Assembly: GCA_015060765.1 (NCBI GenBank)
Contig: SUXW01000003.1
Coordinates: forward strand, 62,001-126,000
Source of the DNA: Bacteroides sp.
GTDB lineage: Bacteria > Bacteroidota > Bacteroidia > Bacteroidales > Bacteroidaceae
Direction: 5' to 3'
DNA: 64,000 nucleotides
Part shown: positions 26,652 through 36,109 of the stretch, in pieces
Layout: every line of letters begins with the position of its first letter
Position numbering within the stretch: the stretch's first letter is position 1
Made by a program: the position numbers and the translations under genes
Notes under the pieces: model-generated
Told to the model about the DNA's origin: nothing
Seen by the model: only the letters and a program-made list of their open reading frames with translations
The model's database searches: none

Positions 26652-29615
26652 ATGCTCAGTAAGTTAAAGTTAAACCAGTTGTATTTTAAAGATACTTCGT
26701 TTGTGCATTTGATGACGAAGCGTATCTTCAATGTATTGTTGGTAGCCAATCCTTATGATGCATTCATGTTGGAGGATGATGGCCGTATAGATGAAAAGAT
26801 CTTTAATGAATATATGAATTTGAGTCTGCGCTATCCTCCTCGTTTCACTCAAGTGTCTACCGAAGAGGATGCTTGGACTCAATTGTCAAATACCAATTAT
26901 GATTTGGTAATTGTTATGCCGGGTACCGATAACAGCGATACATTTGAAATTGCCCGAAGTATCAAAGAAAAATATGCTCATATACCGTTGGTTGTGTTGA
27001 CACCGTTTTCGCATGGTATTACAGCAAGAATGGAACATGAGGATTTGAGTATTTTTGAATATGTATTCTGTTGGTTGGGAAATACAGATTTGTTGTTGTC
27101 TATTATCAAGCTGATAGAAGACAAGATGAATCTGGAACATGATATAAATGAAGTAGGGGTGCAGATGATATTGTTGGTAGAAGATTCTATCCGTTTCTAC
27201 TCATCCGTGTTGCCCAATCTTTATAAGTTTGTTTTGAAACAGAGTCAAGAGTTTGCAACGGAAGCCTTGAATGCTCATCAACGAACACTCCGTATGAGAG
27301 GACGCCCGAAGATTGTACTTGCCCGTAACTATGAAGAGGCGATGGATTTGTATGATAAGTTTGGCAACAACATGTTGGGGGTCATTACGGATGCCCGTTA
27401 TCCGCGCAAAGGTGTTGTGGATCCTATGGCTGGTATTAAATTATTGGGTGAAATCCGTAAACGTGATCCTTTTGTACCACTGATATTGGAGTCATCTGAA
27501 GTGGCGAATGCGGAATATGCAAAATTGTATGAAGCGAGTTTTGTCGACAAGAATTCCAAAAAAATGAATATTGATTTACGGGAAATCATATCTGAAAACT
27601 TTGGTTTCGGTGATTTTGTATTCCGTAATCCGAATACTTATGAAGAAGTGGCTCGTGTTCGCAATCTGAAAGAGTTGCAGAATATTATTTTTGCCATACC
27701 TAAGGAATCTTTGTTGTATCATGTGCAACGGAACCATGTGTCTCGTTGGTTGTATTCACGCGCTATGTTCCCCGCAGCCGAATTCTTGAAGCAGATTACT
27801 TGGGATTCTTTGCAGGATGTGGATGCACATCGTAAGGTTATATTCGAAGCGATTGTAAAGTACCGCAAGATGAAGAATCAAGGTGTGGTAGCCATTTTCC
27901 AACGCGAAAGGTTTGACCGCTATTCCAATTTTGCTCGGATTGGAGAAGGTTCATTGGGAGGCAAAGGGCGTGGCTTGGCCTTTATTGACAATATGGTGAA
28001 ACGTCATCCGGAGTTCGAGGAATTCGAAAATGCAACGGTTTCTATTCCTAAAACGGTAGTCCTATGTACGGATATATTTGATGAATTCATGGATACCAAT
28101 AGCTTGTACCAATTGGCTTTAAGCGATGTCTCTGATGAGGTGATTCTGAAAGCTTTCTTGCGTGCGAAGCTACCCGACAGGTTGGTAGAGGATTTCTTCG
28201 CTTTCTTCGATGTGGTGAAATCACCGATTGCCATCCGTTCTTCCAGTTTGCTGGAAGATTCCCATTATCAACCGTTTGCTGGTATCTATTCTACTTATAT
28301 GATCCCCTATATGGAGGACAAATATGAAATGCTCCGTATGTTGAGTGATGCAATCAAGGGAGTCTACGCTTCGGTATTCTATCGTGACAGTAAAGCTTAT
28401 ATGCAAGCTACCAGCAATGTGATTGATCAGGAAAAAATGGCGGTAATCATTCAGGAGGTAGTTGGTACACAGTATGGTGATCGTTTTTATCCGTCCATAT
28501 CGGGGGTGGCCCGTTCGTTGAACTATTATCCCATTGGTGAAGAAAAAGCGGAAGAAGGTACGGTGAGTTTGGCGCTGGGTTTAGGGAAGTACATCGTAGA
28601 TGGCGGACTGACCTTGCGCGTTTGTCCTTATCACCCCAATCAGGTACTTCAAACCAGTGAAATGGAAATTGCTTTGCGCGAAACACAGACTCAGTTTTAT
28701 GCACTCGATTTAAAGAATACGGGAAACAACTTCTCTATAGACGATGGTTTTAATTTGTTGAAACTGCATGTAAGGGAAGCGGAGAAAGATGGTTCGCTTC
28801 AGTATATCGCTTCTACTTACGATCCGTACGATATGGTGATACGCGACGGTATTTATCCGGGCGGACGAAAGGTGATAACTTTTGCCAATGTGTTGCAACA
28901 CGATGTGTTCCCTCTGCCTCGTATCCTGCAGATGGCGCAGGAATATGGACAGAATGAAATGAAACGTCCGGTCGAAATAGAGTTTGCGGTCACGTTGGAT
29001 GCACAAAAGAAGTCGGGTACATTCTATTTGCTACAGATTCGTCCGATGGTGGATGTCAAGGCTGATTTGTCGGAAGACCTAGACTTGATACCCGAAGAAG
29101 ACGTACTACTGAAAAGTTCCAATTCGTTGGGGCATGGAATCATGGAAGATGTTTTCGATGTTGTTTATGTAAAGACCGATGGATACACGGCTTCTAACAA
29201 TCAAATGATTGCATACGAAATAGAGAAATTGAACCGTAAATTCCTTGACGAGGGCAAACATTACGTATTGGTAGGACCGGGACGATGGGGCAGTAGTGAT
29301 ACATGGTTGGGTATTCCTGTCAAATGGCCACATATTTCTGCTGCACGGGTTATAGTAGAGGCTGGATTAACCAATTATCGGGTAGACCCTAGTCAGGGTA
29401 CCCATTTCTTCCAGAATCTTACTTCTTTTGGAGTAGGGTATTTCACAATCAATGCTTATATGAATGACGGCATTTATAATCAGGATTTCCTCAACGCCCA
29501 ACCGGCGATAGAAGAAACTCAGTTTGTCCGTCATATTCGTTTTGAAAATCCTATAACTATCAAGATGGACGGAAAGAAAAAAATAGGAGTGGTGATGATG
29601 CCCGAGGATAAATAA
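26652..29615 (+). CDS. PEP/pyruvate-binding (PPDK N-terminal-like) protein with two receiver-like domains
   Basis: 987 residues from the ATG at 26652; the longer frame begins in non-conserved AT-rich sequence. Two receiver-like domains come first. The first (about 20-150) has lost the phospho-acceptor (YDLVIVMPG). The second (about 165-300) begins MILLVEDSIRF and keeps Asp247 in VITDARYP. Then comes an ATP-grasp, pyruvate-phosphate-dikinase N-terminal domain (GEGSLGGKGRGLAF, AIRSSSLLEDSHYQPFAGIY, ending FYLLQIRPMVD), and about 170 further residues with VGPGRWGSSDTWLG. The phospho-histidine and TIM-barrel domains of real PPDK are absent, so it is not a complete PEP-forming enzyme. It is divergent from gdh paralogue 1 and convergent with paralogue 2. 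Function unknown. Confidence 0.8.
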   Translation: MLSKLKLNQLYFKDTSFVHLMTKRIFNVLLVANPYDAFMLEDDGRIDEKIFNEYMNLSLRYPPRFTQVSTEEDAWTQLSNTNYDLVIVMPGTDNSDTFEIARSIKEKYAHIPLVVLTPFSHGITARMEHEDLSIFEYVFCWLGNTDLLLSIIKLIEDKMNLEHDINEVGVQMILLVEDSIRFYSSVLPNLYKFVLKQSQEFATEALNAHQRTLRMRGRPKIVLARNYEEAMDLYDKFGNNMLGVITDARYPRKGVVDPMAGIKLLGEIRKRDPFVPLILESSEVANAEYAKLYEASFVDKNSKKMNIDLREIISENFGFGDFVFRNPNTYEEVARVRNLKELQNIIFAIPKESLLYHVQRNHVSRWLYSRAMFPAAEFLKQITWDSLQDVDAHRKVIFEAIVKYRKMKNQGVVAIFQRERFDRYSNFARIGEGSLGGKGRGLAFIDNMVKRHPEFEEFENATVSIPKTVVLCTDIFDEFMDTNSLYQLALSDVSDEVILKAFLRAKLPDRLVEDFFAFFDVVKSPIAIRSSSLLEDSHYQPFAGIYSTYMIPYMEDKYEMLRMLSDAIKGVYASVFYRDSKAYMQATSNVIDQEKMAVIIQEVVGTQYGDRFYPSISGVARSLNYYPIGEEKAEEGTVSLALGLGKYIVDGGLTLRVCPYHPNQVLQTSEMEIALRETQTQFYALDLKNTGNNFSIDDGFNLLKLHVREAEKDGSLQYIASTYDPYDMVIRDGIYPGGRKVITFANVLQHDVFPLPRILQMAQEYGQNEMKRPVEIEFAVTLDAQKKSGTFYLLQIRPMVDVKADLSEDLDLIPEEDVLLKSSNSLGHGIMEDVFDVVYVKTDGYTASNNQMIAYEIEKLNRKFLDEGKHYVLVGPGRWGSSDTWLGIPVKWPHISAARVIVEAGLTNYRVDPSQGTHFFQNLTSFGVGYFTINAYMNDGIYNQDFLNAQPAIEETQFVRHIRFENPITIKMDGKKKIGVVMMPEDK

Positions 29616-29616
29616 T

Positions 29617-29650
29617 AAAAATGGGTGTGCCTTTCGACACACCCATTTTT
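29617..29650. terminator. Bidirectional terminator between the PPDK-like gene and gdh paralogue 2
   Basis: Perfect 13-bp stem (29617-29629 with 29638-29650), 8-nt loop, A run on one side and T run on the other, so it works for both convergent genes. Confidence 0.88.
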
Positions 29651-29671
29651 ACCTATAAATAATATCGCTGA

Positions 29672-31006
29672 TTATACAATGCCTTGAGCCATCATAGCCT
29701 TGGCAACTTTCATAAAGCCGGCAATGTTTGCACCCTTTACATAGTTTACATATCCATCTTCTTCTGTACCGTACTTCACACAGTTTTCGTGGATATTTTC
29801 CATGATATAGTGAAGTTTGTCGTCTACTTCTTCGGCGCTCCATGACAAGCGTTCTGAATTCTGGCTCATTTCAAGACCTGATACAGATACACCACCGGCG
29901 TTGGCAGCCTTACCCGGAGCATACAAAATCTTAGCTTCTTGGAAGATGCGGATAGCATCCGGAGTAGAAGGCATGTTGGCACCTTCAGAAACAGCGATGA
30001 CACCATTGTCAACCAACATCTGTGCGTGTTCGCCGTTCAATTCGTTCTGAGTAGCCGAAGGAAGAGCGATGTCTGCCTTTTCTCCCCAAGGCTTAGCACC
30101 TGGTACATACTTGACGCCATATTTTTCAGCATATTCGCGGATACGTCCACGGTATAAGTTCTTCAACTCCATGATGTAGTCGAGCTTTTCGCGGTCGATA
30201 CCATCCGGATCGTAGATATAACCGTCAGAGTCTGACATGGTTAATACTTTACCACCCAATTGGAGTACCTTTTCTGCGGTGTATTGGGCTACGTTACCAG
30301 AACCTGAAATCAATACAGTCTTGCCTTGCAAATTCATACCTTTGGTCTTCAACATTTCCATGAGGAAATATACGTTACCGTAACCTGTAGCTTCAGGACG
30401 TACCAATGAACCACCGAATTCTCTACCTTTACCGGTGAATGTACCTGTAAACTCGTGAGCGAGTTTTTTATACATACCAAACATGTAACCTACTTCGCGG
30501 CCGCCTACACCAATATCACCAGCAGGAACGTCGGTGTCTGGACCGATGTGACGCCACAATTCCAACATGAATGCCTGACAGAAACGCATTACTTCAGCAT
30601 TCGATTTTCCGCGTGGTGAAAAATCGGAACCACCTTTACCGCCACCCATAGGAAGGGTAGTCAATGAATTCTTGAAAGTTTGTTCGAATGCGAGGAACTT
30701 CAAAATACCCAAGTTTACAGAAGAGTGGAAACGGATACCTCCTTTGTAAGGGCCAATGGCGTTGTTGTGCTGTACACGGTAACCCATGTTGGTCTGTATG
30801 TTACCTTTGTCATCCATCCATGTCACACGGAACTGATAAACTCTGTCAGGAATACACAAACGTTCAATCAAGTTTACTTTATCAAATTCCGGGTGCTTGT
30901 TGTATTCTTCTTCAATAGTACCCAAAACTTCTTCTACTGCCTGATGGTATTCAGGTTCGTTGGGAAATCTTCTTTTCAGATCATCTAATACCTTTGCTGC
31001 ATTCAT
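29672..31006 (-). CDS. gdhB: Glutamate dehydrogenase, hexameric (paralogue 2)
   Basis: 444 residues, clearly paralogous along the whole length to the enzyme at 25083-26420: the same GGIRFHSSVNLGILKFLAFEQ, PMGGGKGGSDFSPRGKS and DVPAGDIGVGGREVGYMFGMYKKL blocks. Differences concentrate in the nucleotide-binding half: the loop is ISGSGNVAQYTAEKVLQLGG here against VSGFGNVAWGAVTKATQLGA there, and the C-terminal EGANMP replaces EISNMG. Bacteroides species are known to carry two such enzymes with different coenzyme preference and nitrogen regulation; which is which is not decided here. The EGANMP form is the usual family sequence, so the other copy is the divergent one. Confidence 0.92.
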   Translation of the reverse strand: MNAAKVLDDLKRRFPNEPEYHQAVEEVLGTIEEEYNKHPEFDKVNLIERLCIPDRVYQFRVTWMDDKGNIQTNMGYRVQHNNAIGPYKGGIRFHSSVNLGILKFLAFEQTFKNSLTTLPMGGGKGGSDFSPRGKSNAEVMRFCQAFMLELWRHIGPDTDVPAGDIGVGGREVGYMFGMYKKLAHEFTGTFTGKGREFGGSLVRPEATGYGNVYFLMEMLKTKGMNLQGKTVLISGSGNVAQYTAEKVLQLGGKVLTMSDSDGYIYDPDGIDREKLDYIMELKNLYRGRIREYAEKYGVKYVPGAKPWGEKADIALPSATQNELNGEHAQMLVDNGVIAVSEGANMPSTPDAIRIFQEAKILYAPGKAANAGGVSVSGLEMSQNSERLSWSAEEVDDKLHYIMENIHENCVKYGTEEDGYVNYVKGANIAGFMKVAKAMMAQGIV

Positions 31007-31055
31007 AATCTATTCGTTTTATTGATTTTTGATTAATATTCTTGTTTAACGACTG

Positions 31056-31063
31056 CAAATTTA
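31056..31063 (-). promoter_or_regulatory. -7 element of gdh paralogue 2
   Basis: Minus strand TAAATTTG. A TTTG at 31087-31090 (minus) is 23 bp away, slightly long for a -33 partner. Confidence 0.45.
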
Positions 31064-31156
31064 TAGAGTATATTTGAAACATGCAACAAAATTCAAAGAA
31101 AAATGAAGAAAAAATATCAATTTGTGCAAAAAGTAATCAAATTGGTGGATAAACGT

Positions 31157-31336
31157 TTACTTTCCTCTGTTTTTGAAAGACTTTATGAGCGGAATAAACA
31201 CTAAAGCTCCCGATATGAGTAGTGTTAGTACCAAAGGTCCGTCAATTTGTTCGGAACCTACAAGTATGATATAGCAAATGGAAACCCATAATAGGGTTAG
31301 GATGACAGCTTGTGTAGTAGATAAAGGTTTTCGCAT
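31157..31336 (-). CDS. Small two-helix membrane protein, hypothetical
   Basis: 59 residues from the ATG at 31336 (MRKPLSTTQAVILTLLWVS); a start 24 bp upstream would lie within the preceding hairpin. Two membrane helices (about 9-29 and 36-54) are separated by a short loop and the protein ends in a basic tail KSFKNRGK. It follows malic enzyme on the same strand, after a hairpin. No family is recognised. Confidence 0.5.
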   Translation of the reverse strand: MRKPLSTTQAVILTLLWVSICYIILVGSEQIDGPLVLTLLISGALVFIPLIKSFKNRGK

Positions 31337-31352
31337 AGTTGCTATAAAATAA

Positions 31353-31398
31353 AGTGTCATTCTGAACGAGGTGAAGATGAGATGTTCAGAATGACACT
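31353..31398 (-). terminator. Hairpin after malic enzyme
   Basis: Perfect 15-bp stem (31353-31367 with 31384-31398) and 16-nt loop. The T run on the minus strand is interrupted (TTTATTTT), so termination may be partial, leaving some read-through into the small membrane protein gene. Confidence 0.7.
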
Positions 31399-31412
31399 AA
31401 AAATGAAGATGA

Positions 31413-33710
31413 TTAATTGTTTTTCTTTTTCTTTTCAACAATTGCATCGATAACGGCAATGGCGGTAATGTTCACAATGTCACGTACCGATGCTTCGCAG
31501 TCTGTAAAATGGATTGGTTTGTTCAATCCCATTTGAATGGGACCGATAACTTCCGTTTCACTCATGGCCTGAATGAGCTGGTAAGTTGCATTGGCCGAAC
31601 TCAAATTAGGAAATACCAGTGTATTCACTTCTTTTCCTTTTAATTTAGTGAATGGATACTTTTCGTCACGTGCTTCTTTGTTGAGCGCAAATTTGACTTG
31701 CATTTCACCATCTATAGCCAAATCTGGATATTCCTTTTGCATATAGTCAACCGCTTCATGTACTTTAGCGGGACTTCCTTCGCTGTCTGAACCGAAGTTG
31801 GAATAAGACAACATGGACATAACCGGTGTATGATTGAAAAATTCTACGGTTTGTTTGGATAGCTTGGCAATGTCAATCAGTGTTTCTGTACTGGGATGAC
31901 GGTTAATCAACGTATCGGCTACAAAGTAAGTGCCTTTCTTGGAATTAAGAATGTGCATGGTGCCGAAATGCTTGTATTCCGGTTGGATGCCAATAACTTC
32001 TTTAGCCACCTTGATGGTGTTGGAATATTTGGTATACAGACCGGTGATGAATGCATCTGCTTCTCCGGTTTCTACCATCATCATACCAAAATAGTTGCGT
32101 TCAAACATTTTATCATTCGCTTCCTGGAAATTGGCTCCTTGACGGGCACGTTTTTCAGAAAGAATGCGGGCGTATCGTTCGCGGCGTGATGCTTCGTTGG
32201 GATGGCGTAGGTTGACAATCTCGATGCCTTCCAAACTTAATTCCAATTCTTTGGCAAGTTTGGTAATGGCTTCATCATTTCCCAATAAGATTGGATGACA
32301 AATTCCTTCTGCTTTGGCTTCTACGGCTGCTTTTAACATAGTTGGGTGAATGCCTTCAGCGAATACAACGCGTTGAGGGTCTCTTCGGGCTGTTTCGTAT
32401 AATTGACGTGTCAGTTTACTTTCTTGTCCCATCAATTCTTTCAAGTGTTGGCGGTAGGCTTCCCAATCTTCAATGGGCTTACGGGCTACTCCAGAATCCA
32501 TTGCAGCTTTGGCAACGGCCATGGAAACTTCGGTTATCAACCGAGGGTCAACAGGTTTGGGTATAAAATAATCGGGACCGAATGTAAAGTTGTTGACATG
32601 GTATACTTCATTGACAACGTCGGGTACCGGTTGTTTGGCCAAAGCAGCAATAGCACGTACAGCTGCCAATTTCATTTCTTCGTTGATGGCCGTAGAAGCT
32701 ACGTCCAATGCTCCACGGAAAATGTATGGAAATCCGATGACATTGTTAATCTGGTTGGGGTAGTCTGAACGACCGGTCGACATCAGTACGTCCGGACGGG
32801 CAGCCATGGCATCTTCGTATGAAATTTCCGGAACAGGATTTGCCAAAGCAAACACAATCGGGTGGTCGGCCATGCTGCGTACCATGTCTTGAGTAAGAAC
32901 ATTACCTTTAGATAGTCCTAAGAACACATCGGCACCTTTCACGGCTTCTTCCAAAGTTTGGATGTCACGACGGTCGGTGGCGAAATAGCGCTTCATTTCA
33001 TTACCCGGTCGGTCAAGTCCCTCGCGGTCGCTACGGATAACTCCTTTGGAGTCGAGCATGATGATGTTCTTGTGTGATGCTCCTAATGCTTCATAAAGTT
33101 TAGTACAGGAGATAGCGGCAGCTCCGGCGCCATTTACTACAATCTTGACGTCTTCAATTTTTTTGCCGGCCACTTCGAGTGCGTTGATCAAACCGGCTGA
33201 AGAAATAATAGCAGTACCATGTTGGTCGTCATGCATTACGGGAATATCAAGCTCTGCTTTCAAACGACGTTCGATTTCAAAACATTCGGGTGCTTTGATA
33301 TCCTCCAAATTGATTCCTCCAAAGGTGGGTGCGATAGCTTTTACTGCTTCAATGAATTTTTCAGGATCTTTTTCGTTGACTTCAATATCGAATACATCGA
33401 TGCCTCCATATATTTTGAACAGCAAGCCTTTTCCTTCCATAACCGGTTTGCCGGCCATGGCGCCTATGTCCCCAAGTCCCAATACGGCTGTTCCATTTGA
33501 AATGACGGCAACTAAATTACCTTTGGCTGTATATTTATAAGCGTCGTGAGGATTTTTCTCGATTTCCAGACACGGTTCTGCTACTCCCGGTGAATATGCT
33601 AAAGAGAGATCGCTTTGGGTGCTGTATGGTTTGGTAGGAACTACCTCAATCTTGCCGGGCTTGCCTTGTGAATGGTAAAGCAAGGCGGCTTCTTTCGTAA
33701 TCTTGACCAT
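31413..33710 (-). CDS. maeB: NADP-dependent malic enzyme with phosphotransacetylase-like C-terminal domain
   Basis: 765 residues, the size of MaeB-type fusion enzymes. Residues about 1-425 are the malic enzyme: SLAYSPGVAEPC, the metal/substrate region DIEVNEKDPEKFIEAVKAI to MHDDQHGTAIISSAG, and the nucleotide fold VVNGAGAAAISC. Residues about 430-765 are a phosphotransacetylase-like domain (RVVFAEGIHPTMLKAAVEA, SNFGSDSEGSPAKVHEAV), normally regulatory (acetyl-CoA sensing) and not catalytic. It makes pyruvate and NADPH from malate and thereby links to mdh in this window. Monocistronic, divergent from the tetR gene. Confidence 0.96.
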   Translation of the reverse strand: MVKITKEAALLYHSQGKPGKIEVVPTKPYSTQSDLSLAYSPGVAEPCLEIEKNPHDAYKYTAKGNLVAVISNGTAVLGLGDIGAMAGKPVMEGKGLLFKIYGGIDVFDIEVNEKDPEKFIEAVKAIAPTFGGINLEDIKAPECFEIERRLKAELDIPVMHDDQHGTAIISSAGLINALEVAGKKIEDVKIVVNGAGAAAISCTKLYEALGASHKNIIMLDSKGVIRSDREGLDRPGNEMKRYFATDRRDIQTLEEAVKGADVFLGLSKGNVLTQDMVRSMADHPIVFALANPVPEISYEDAMAARPDVLMSTGRSDYPNQINNVIGFPYIFRGALDVASTAINEEMKLAAVRAIAALAKQPVPDVVNEVYHVNNFTFGPDYFIPKPVDPRLITEVSMAVAKAAMDSGVARKPIEDWEAYRQHLKELMGQESKLTRQLYETARRDPQRVVFAEGIHPTMLKAAVEAKAEGICHPILLGNDEAITKLAKELELSLEGIEIVNLRHPNEASRRERYARILSEKRARQGANFQEANDKMFERNYFGMMMVETGEADAFITGLYTKYSNTIKVAKEVIGIQPEYKHFGTMHILNSKKGTYFVADTLINRHPSTETLIDIAKLSKQTVEFFNHTPVMSMLSYSNFGSDSEGSPAKVHEAVDYMQKEYPDLAIDGEMQVKFALNKEARDEKYPFTKLKGKEVNTLVFPNLSSANATYQLIQAMSETEVIGPIQMGLNKPIHFTDCEASVRDIVNITAIAVIDAIVEKKKKNN

Positions 33711-33749
33711 AATTCTTTCTTTTATTAGGATGTTTTAGTAAATTGGCGA

Positions 33750-33757
33750 CAAAAGTA
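33750..33757 (-). promoter_or_regulatory. -7 element of maeB
   Basis: Minus strand TACTTTTG, 39 bp before the start codon; no matching -33 element. Confidence 0.45.
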
Positions 33758-34016
33758 GTAATAAAATTATAAATAGTATATCATTTTGCATAAAAATGTA
33801 TTCAATTGCTGTATTTTTAACCTTAATAGGCTTATTGGGTGGATATATATGCAAATAATAAATATGTTCTGCTTTTCCTCTAATAACATCGTATCGCTTT
33901 CCTTATAAAACAATCTGTATCCCCTTTGTTTCTTTAATTCTATTCTTTTCTTCTGAAATCGCGTTATTAATCGTTAAAGAGGGATTTGAGGTGGAATAAC
34001 ATATGAAAAAAATGCG

Positions 34017-34024
34017 TAATTTTG
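34017..34024 (+). promoter_or_regulatory. -7 element of the tetR-efflux cluster
   Basis: TAATTTTG, 40 bp before the tetR start. A TTTG at 33985-33988 is too far (28 bp) to be a normal -33. Confidence 0.4.
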
Positions 34025-34064
34025 CACTTTCGAAAACTATAAGGGTTGAAAAAGTTTTCAAGGA

Positions 34065-34712
34065 ATGATGATAGACTGTATTAAGAAGAAACGTACGGAC
34101 AAGAAATTGATTCGGATGCAGGTGATAAAAGCCGCTGCTGTAGCTTTTTCTCAGAAAGGGATAAAGAATGTGCGGATGGACGACATTGCTTCAGGACTGT
34201 CTATCTCTAAACGTACCTTGTATGAACTGTTTTCTGATAAGGAGGAACTGTTGGTTGAAGTGGTACGGATTCATCGGGATGAAGTGAAAGATTATATGAC
34301 CAATGTAGCATCGAAAGCCGATAATGTATTGGAAGTAATAATTGGTTTTTATGAAATGACGATTGATGAATTCAAACATACCAACCGATGTTTTTTCGAG
34401 GATATCAAGAAATATCCCAAAGTAGTGGAATTCTTGGAAGAAAGCCGCAGAGAGAATATCAATTCAGCTATGGCTTTCTATCAGAAAGGAGTGGAACAAG
34501 GAATTTTTCGTGAGGATGTCAACTATCCTATTGTGCAGGAAATGATAAGCGGACAGATGGATGCGTTATTGAAATCTTTGCCCACTTATTCATTGGAAGA
34601 AATATTCGAAACATTGGTATTTATGCACATGCGGGGGATATCAACAGAAAAAGGATTGAAAATTGTAAACGACTTTTTGGATCGACTTAAAAATAAACAT
34701 AAAAGTAACTAG
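34065..34712 (+). CDS. TetR/AcrR-family transcriptional regulator
   Basis: 215 residues. The N-terminal helix-turn-helix is typical: VIKAAAVAFSQKGIKNVRMDDIASGLSISKRTLYELFSDKEEL in about residues 20-65 (seen as the motifs F..KG...... DDIA..L.ISK.TLY..F). The C-terminal helical ligand domain lacks recognisable specificity. It lies 35 bp upstream of a complete RND tripartite pump on the same strand, so it is most likely the local repressor that senses a pump substrate. A short IR operator was not found with confidence. Confidence 0.9.
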   Translation: MMIDCIKKKRTDKKLIRMQVIKAAAVAFSQKGIKNVRMDDIASGLSISKRTLYELFSDKEELLVEVVRIHRDEVKDYMTNVASKADNVLEVIIGFYEMTIDEFKHTNRCFFEDIKKYPKVVEFLEESRRENINSAMAFYQKGVEQGIFREDVNYPIVQEMISGQMDALLKSLPTYSLEEIFETLVFMHMRGISTEKGLKIVNDFLDRLKNKHKSN

Positions 34713-34747
34713 ATATAATAATAACAATTTAAATAGGTAACAGTTAA

Positions 34748-36082
34748 ATGAAATTCTTTATGAAACCCGTTATGGCGTTTATGATGCTTGCTTTTGCAGC
34801 AATGAACGCTCAAGCTCAGGATACATTGAGAATCTCTTTGAAAGAAGCGATTCAAATTGCGCTGAGCGAAAATCCGACTATTAAGGTAGCCGATCAGGAA
34901 ATTCAATTGAAGAAGGAAGCCAATCGTGAAGTAATCTGGGGATTACTGCCGGAGGTGAGTTTGGTGGGAAACTTTAATCACACCATTGAAAAGCAGTCGT
35001 TTGCCATCATGGGGCAAATTATGCGTGTGGGTACGATGAACAATGCCAGCGGTGGTGTTACTGCCAGTCTTCCGGTTTTTGCTCCGGCATTGTACCAAAG
35101 CATGAAACTCACCAAGGCAGATGTTCAGCTTGCTATGGAAAAGGCTCGTTCTTCCCGTCTCGATATGGTGAATCAAGTAACCAAGGCTTTCTATCAGTTG
35201 TTGTTAGCGCAAGACAGCTACGAAGTGCTCCAGAAAAGTTACAAGCAGAGCGAAGATAATTTCAATGTTGTCAATGCCAAATATCAACAGGGTAGTGTGA
35301 GTGAATATGATAAGATCAGTGCCGATGTACAGATGCGCTCATTGAAACCAAGTGTTGTTTCAGCTGGTAATGGTGTAAACCTTGCTATGCTCCAGCTCAA
35401 GGTGCTTCTTGGTATGGAATCGGATATCCCGGTGATTGTTGATGGCAATTTGAAGGATTACGAAATGGCTATGTTCACTCGTCAGGCCCAACCTCGTCCG
35501 GCCGATATTGTGGGTGGTAACACAACTCTCCGCCAATTGGATATGAACTACGATATGCTTCAACGCAATTTGAAGTTGAAGTATACCAACTTCATGCCGA
35601 ACTTGGCCTTGTCATTCCAATTCATGTATACCAGCATGAGCGAAAACTGGAAAGTATTTGATTACACATGGACTCCTTATTCTACCGTAGGCTTGAGCCT
35701 TTCCATTCCTTTGTTTAAAGGTGGTAACTTCTCGCAGGTAAAGCAAGCCAAGTTGCAACTGAAGCAATTGGATATGACACGCATCAATACCGAACGTCAG
35801 CTCAAGATGCAGGCCCAAAGCTATTTGGATAATATGGCGGCTAGCACCGAACAGGTAGTGAGCAACAAGGAAGCCGTACTTCAGGCTGAAAAAGGACGTA
35901 CTATTGCCGAAAAACGTTATGAAGTTGGTCGTGGTACTATCCTTGAACTCAATAGCTCGGAAGTGGCTTTGACTCAAGCTCAACTTACTTATAACCAATC
36001 TATCTACGATTACTTGGTTGCAAAAGCCGACTTAGATTTGGTGATGGGCGTGGAAGATGTGATTGAAACAACAGAAAAATAA
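34748..36082 (+). CDS. TolC-family outer-membrane efflux channel
   Basis: 444 residues with a signal peptide to about residue 23 (NAQAQ). Two repeated OEP helical halves: DTLRISLKEAIQIALSENPTIKVA near the start and a matching C-terminal half with ILELNSSEVALTQAQLTYNQSIYDYLVAKADLDLVMG. Forms the trimeric exit duct of the pump. It is the first structural gene, 27 bp before the periplasmic adaptor. Gene order channel-adaptor-pump is usual in Bacteroidetes. Confidence 0.93.
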   Translation: MKFFMKPVMAFMMLAFAAMNAQAQDTLRISLKEAIQIALSENPTIKVADQEIQLKKEANREVIWGLLPEVSLVGNFNHTIEKQSFAIMGQIMRVGTMNNASGGVTASLPVFAPALYQSMKLTKADVQLAMEKARSSRLDMVNQVTKAFYQLLLAQDSYEVLQKSYKQSEDNFNVVNAKYQQGSVSEYDKISADVQMRSLKPSVVSAGNGVNLAMLQLKVLLGMESDIPVIVDGNLKDYEMAMFTRQAQPRPADIVGGNTTLRQLDMNYDMLQRNLKLKYTNFMPNLALSFQFMYTSMSENWKVFDYTWTPYSTVGLSLSIPLFKGGNFSQVKQAKLQLKQLDMTRINTERQLKMQAQSYLDNMAASTEQVVSNKEAVLQAEKGRTIAEKRYEVGRGTILELNSSEVALTQAQLTYNQSIYDYLVAKADLDLVMGVEDVIETTEK

Positions 36083-36109
36083 TAATAACAGATTAAATAG
36101 ACTAACAGT

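Larger units (their letters stand above)
33711..34064. other. Divergent promoter region between maeB and tetR
   Basis: 354 bp of AT-rich DNA with one -7 box for each direction (listed separately). No gene, RNA or repeat is seen in the rest. Confidence 0.6.
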
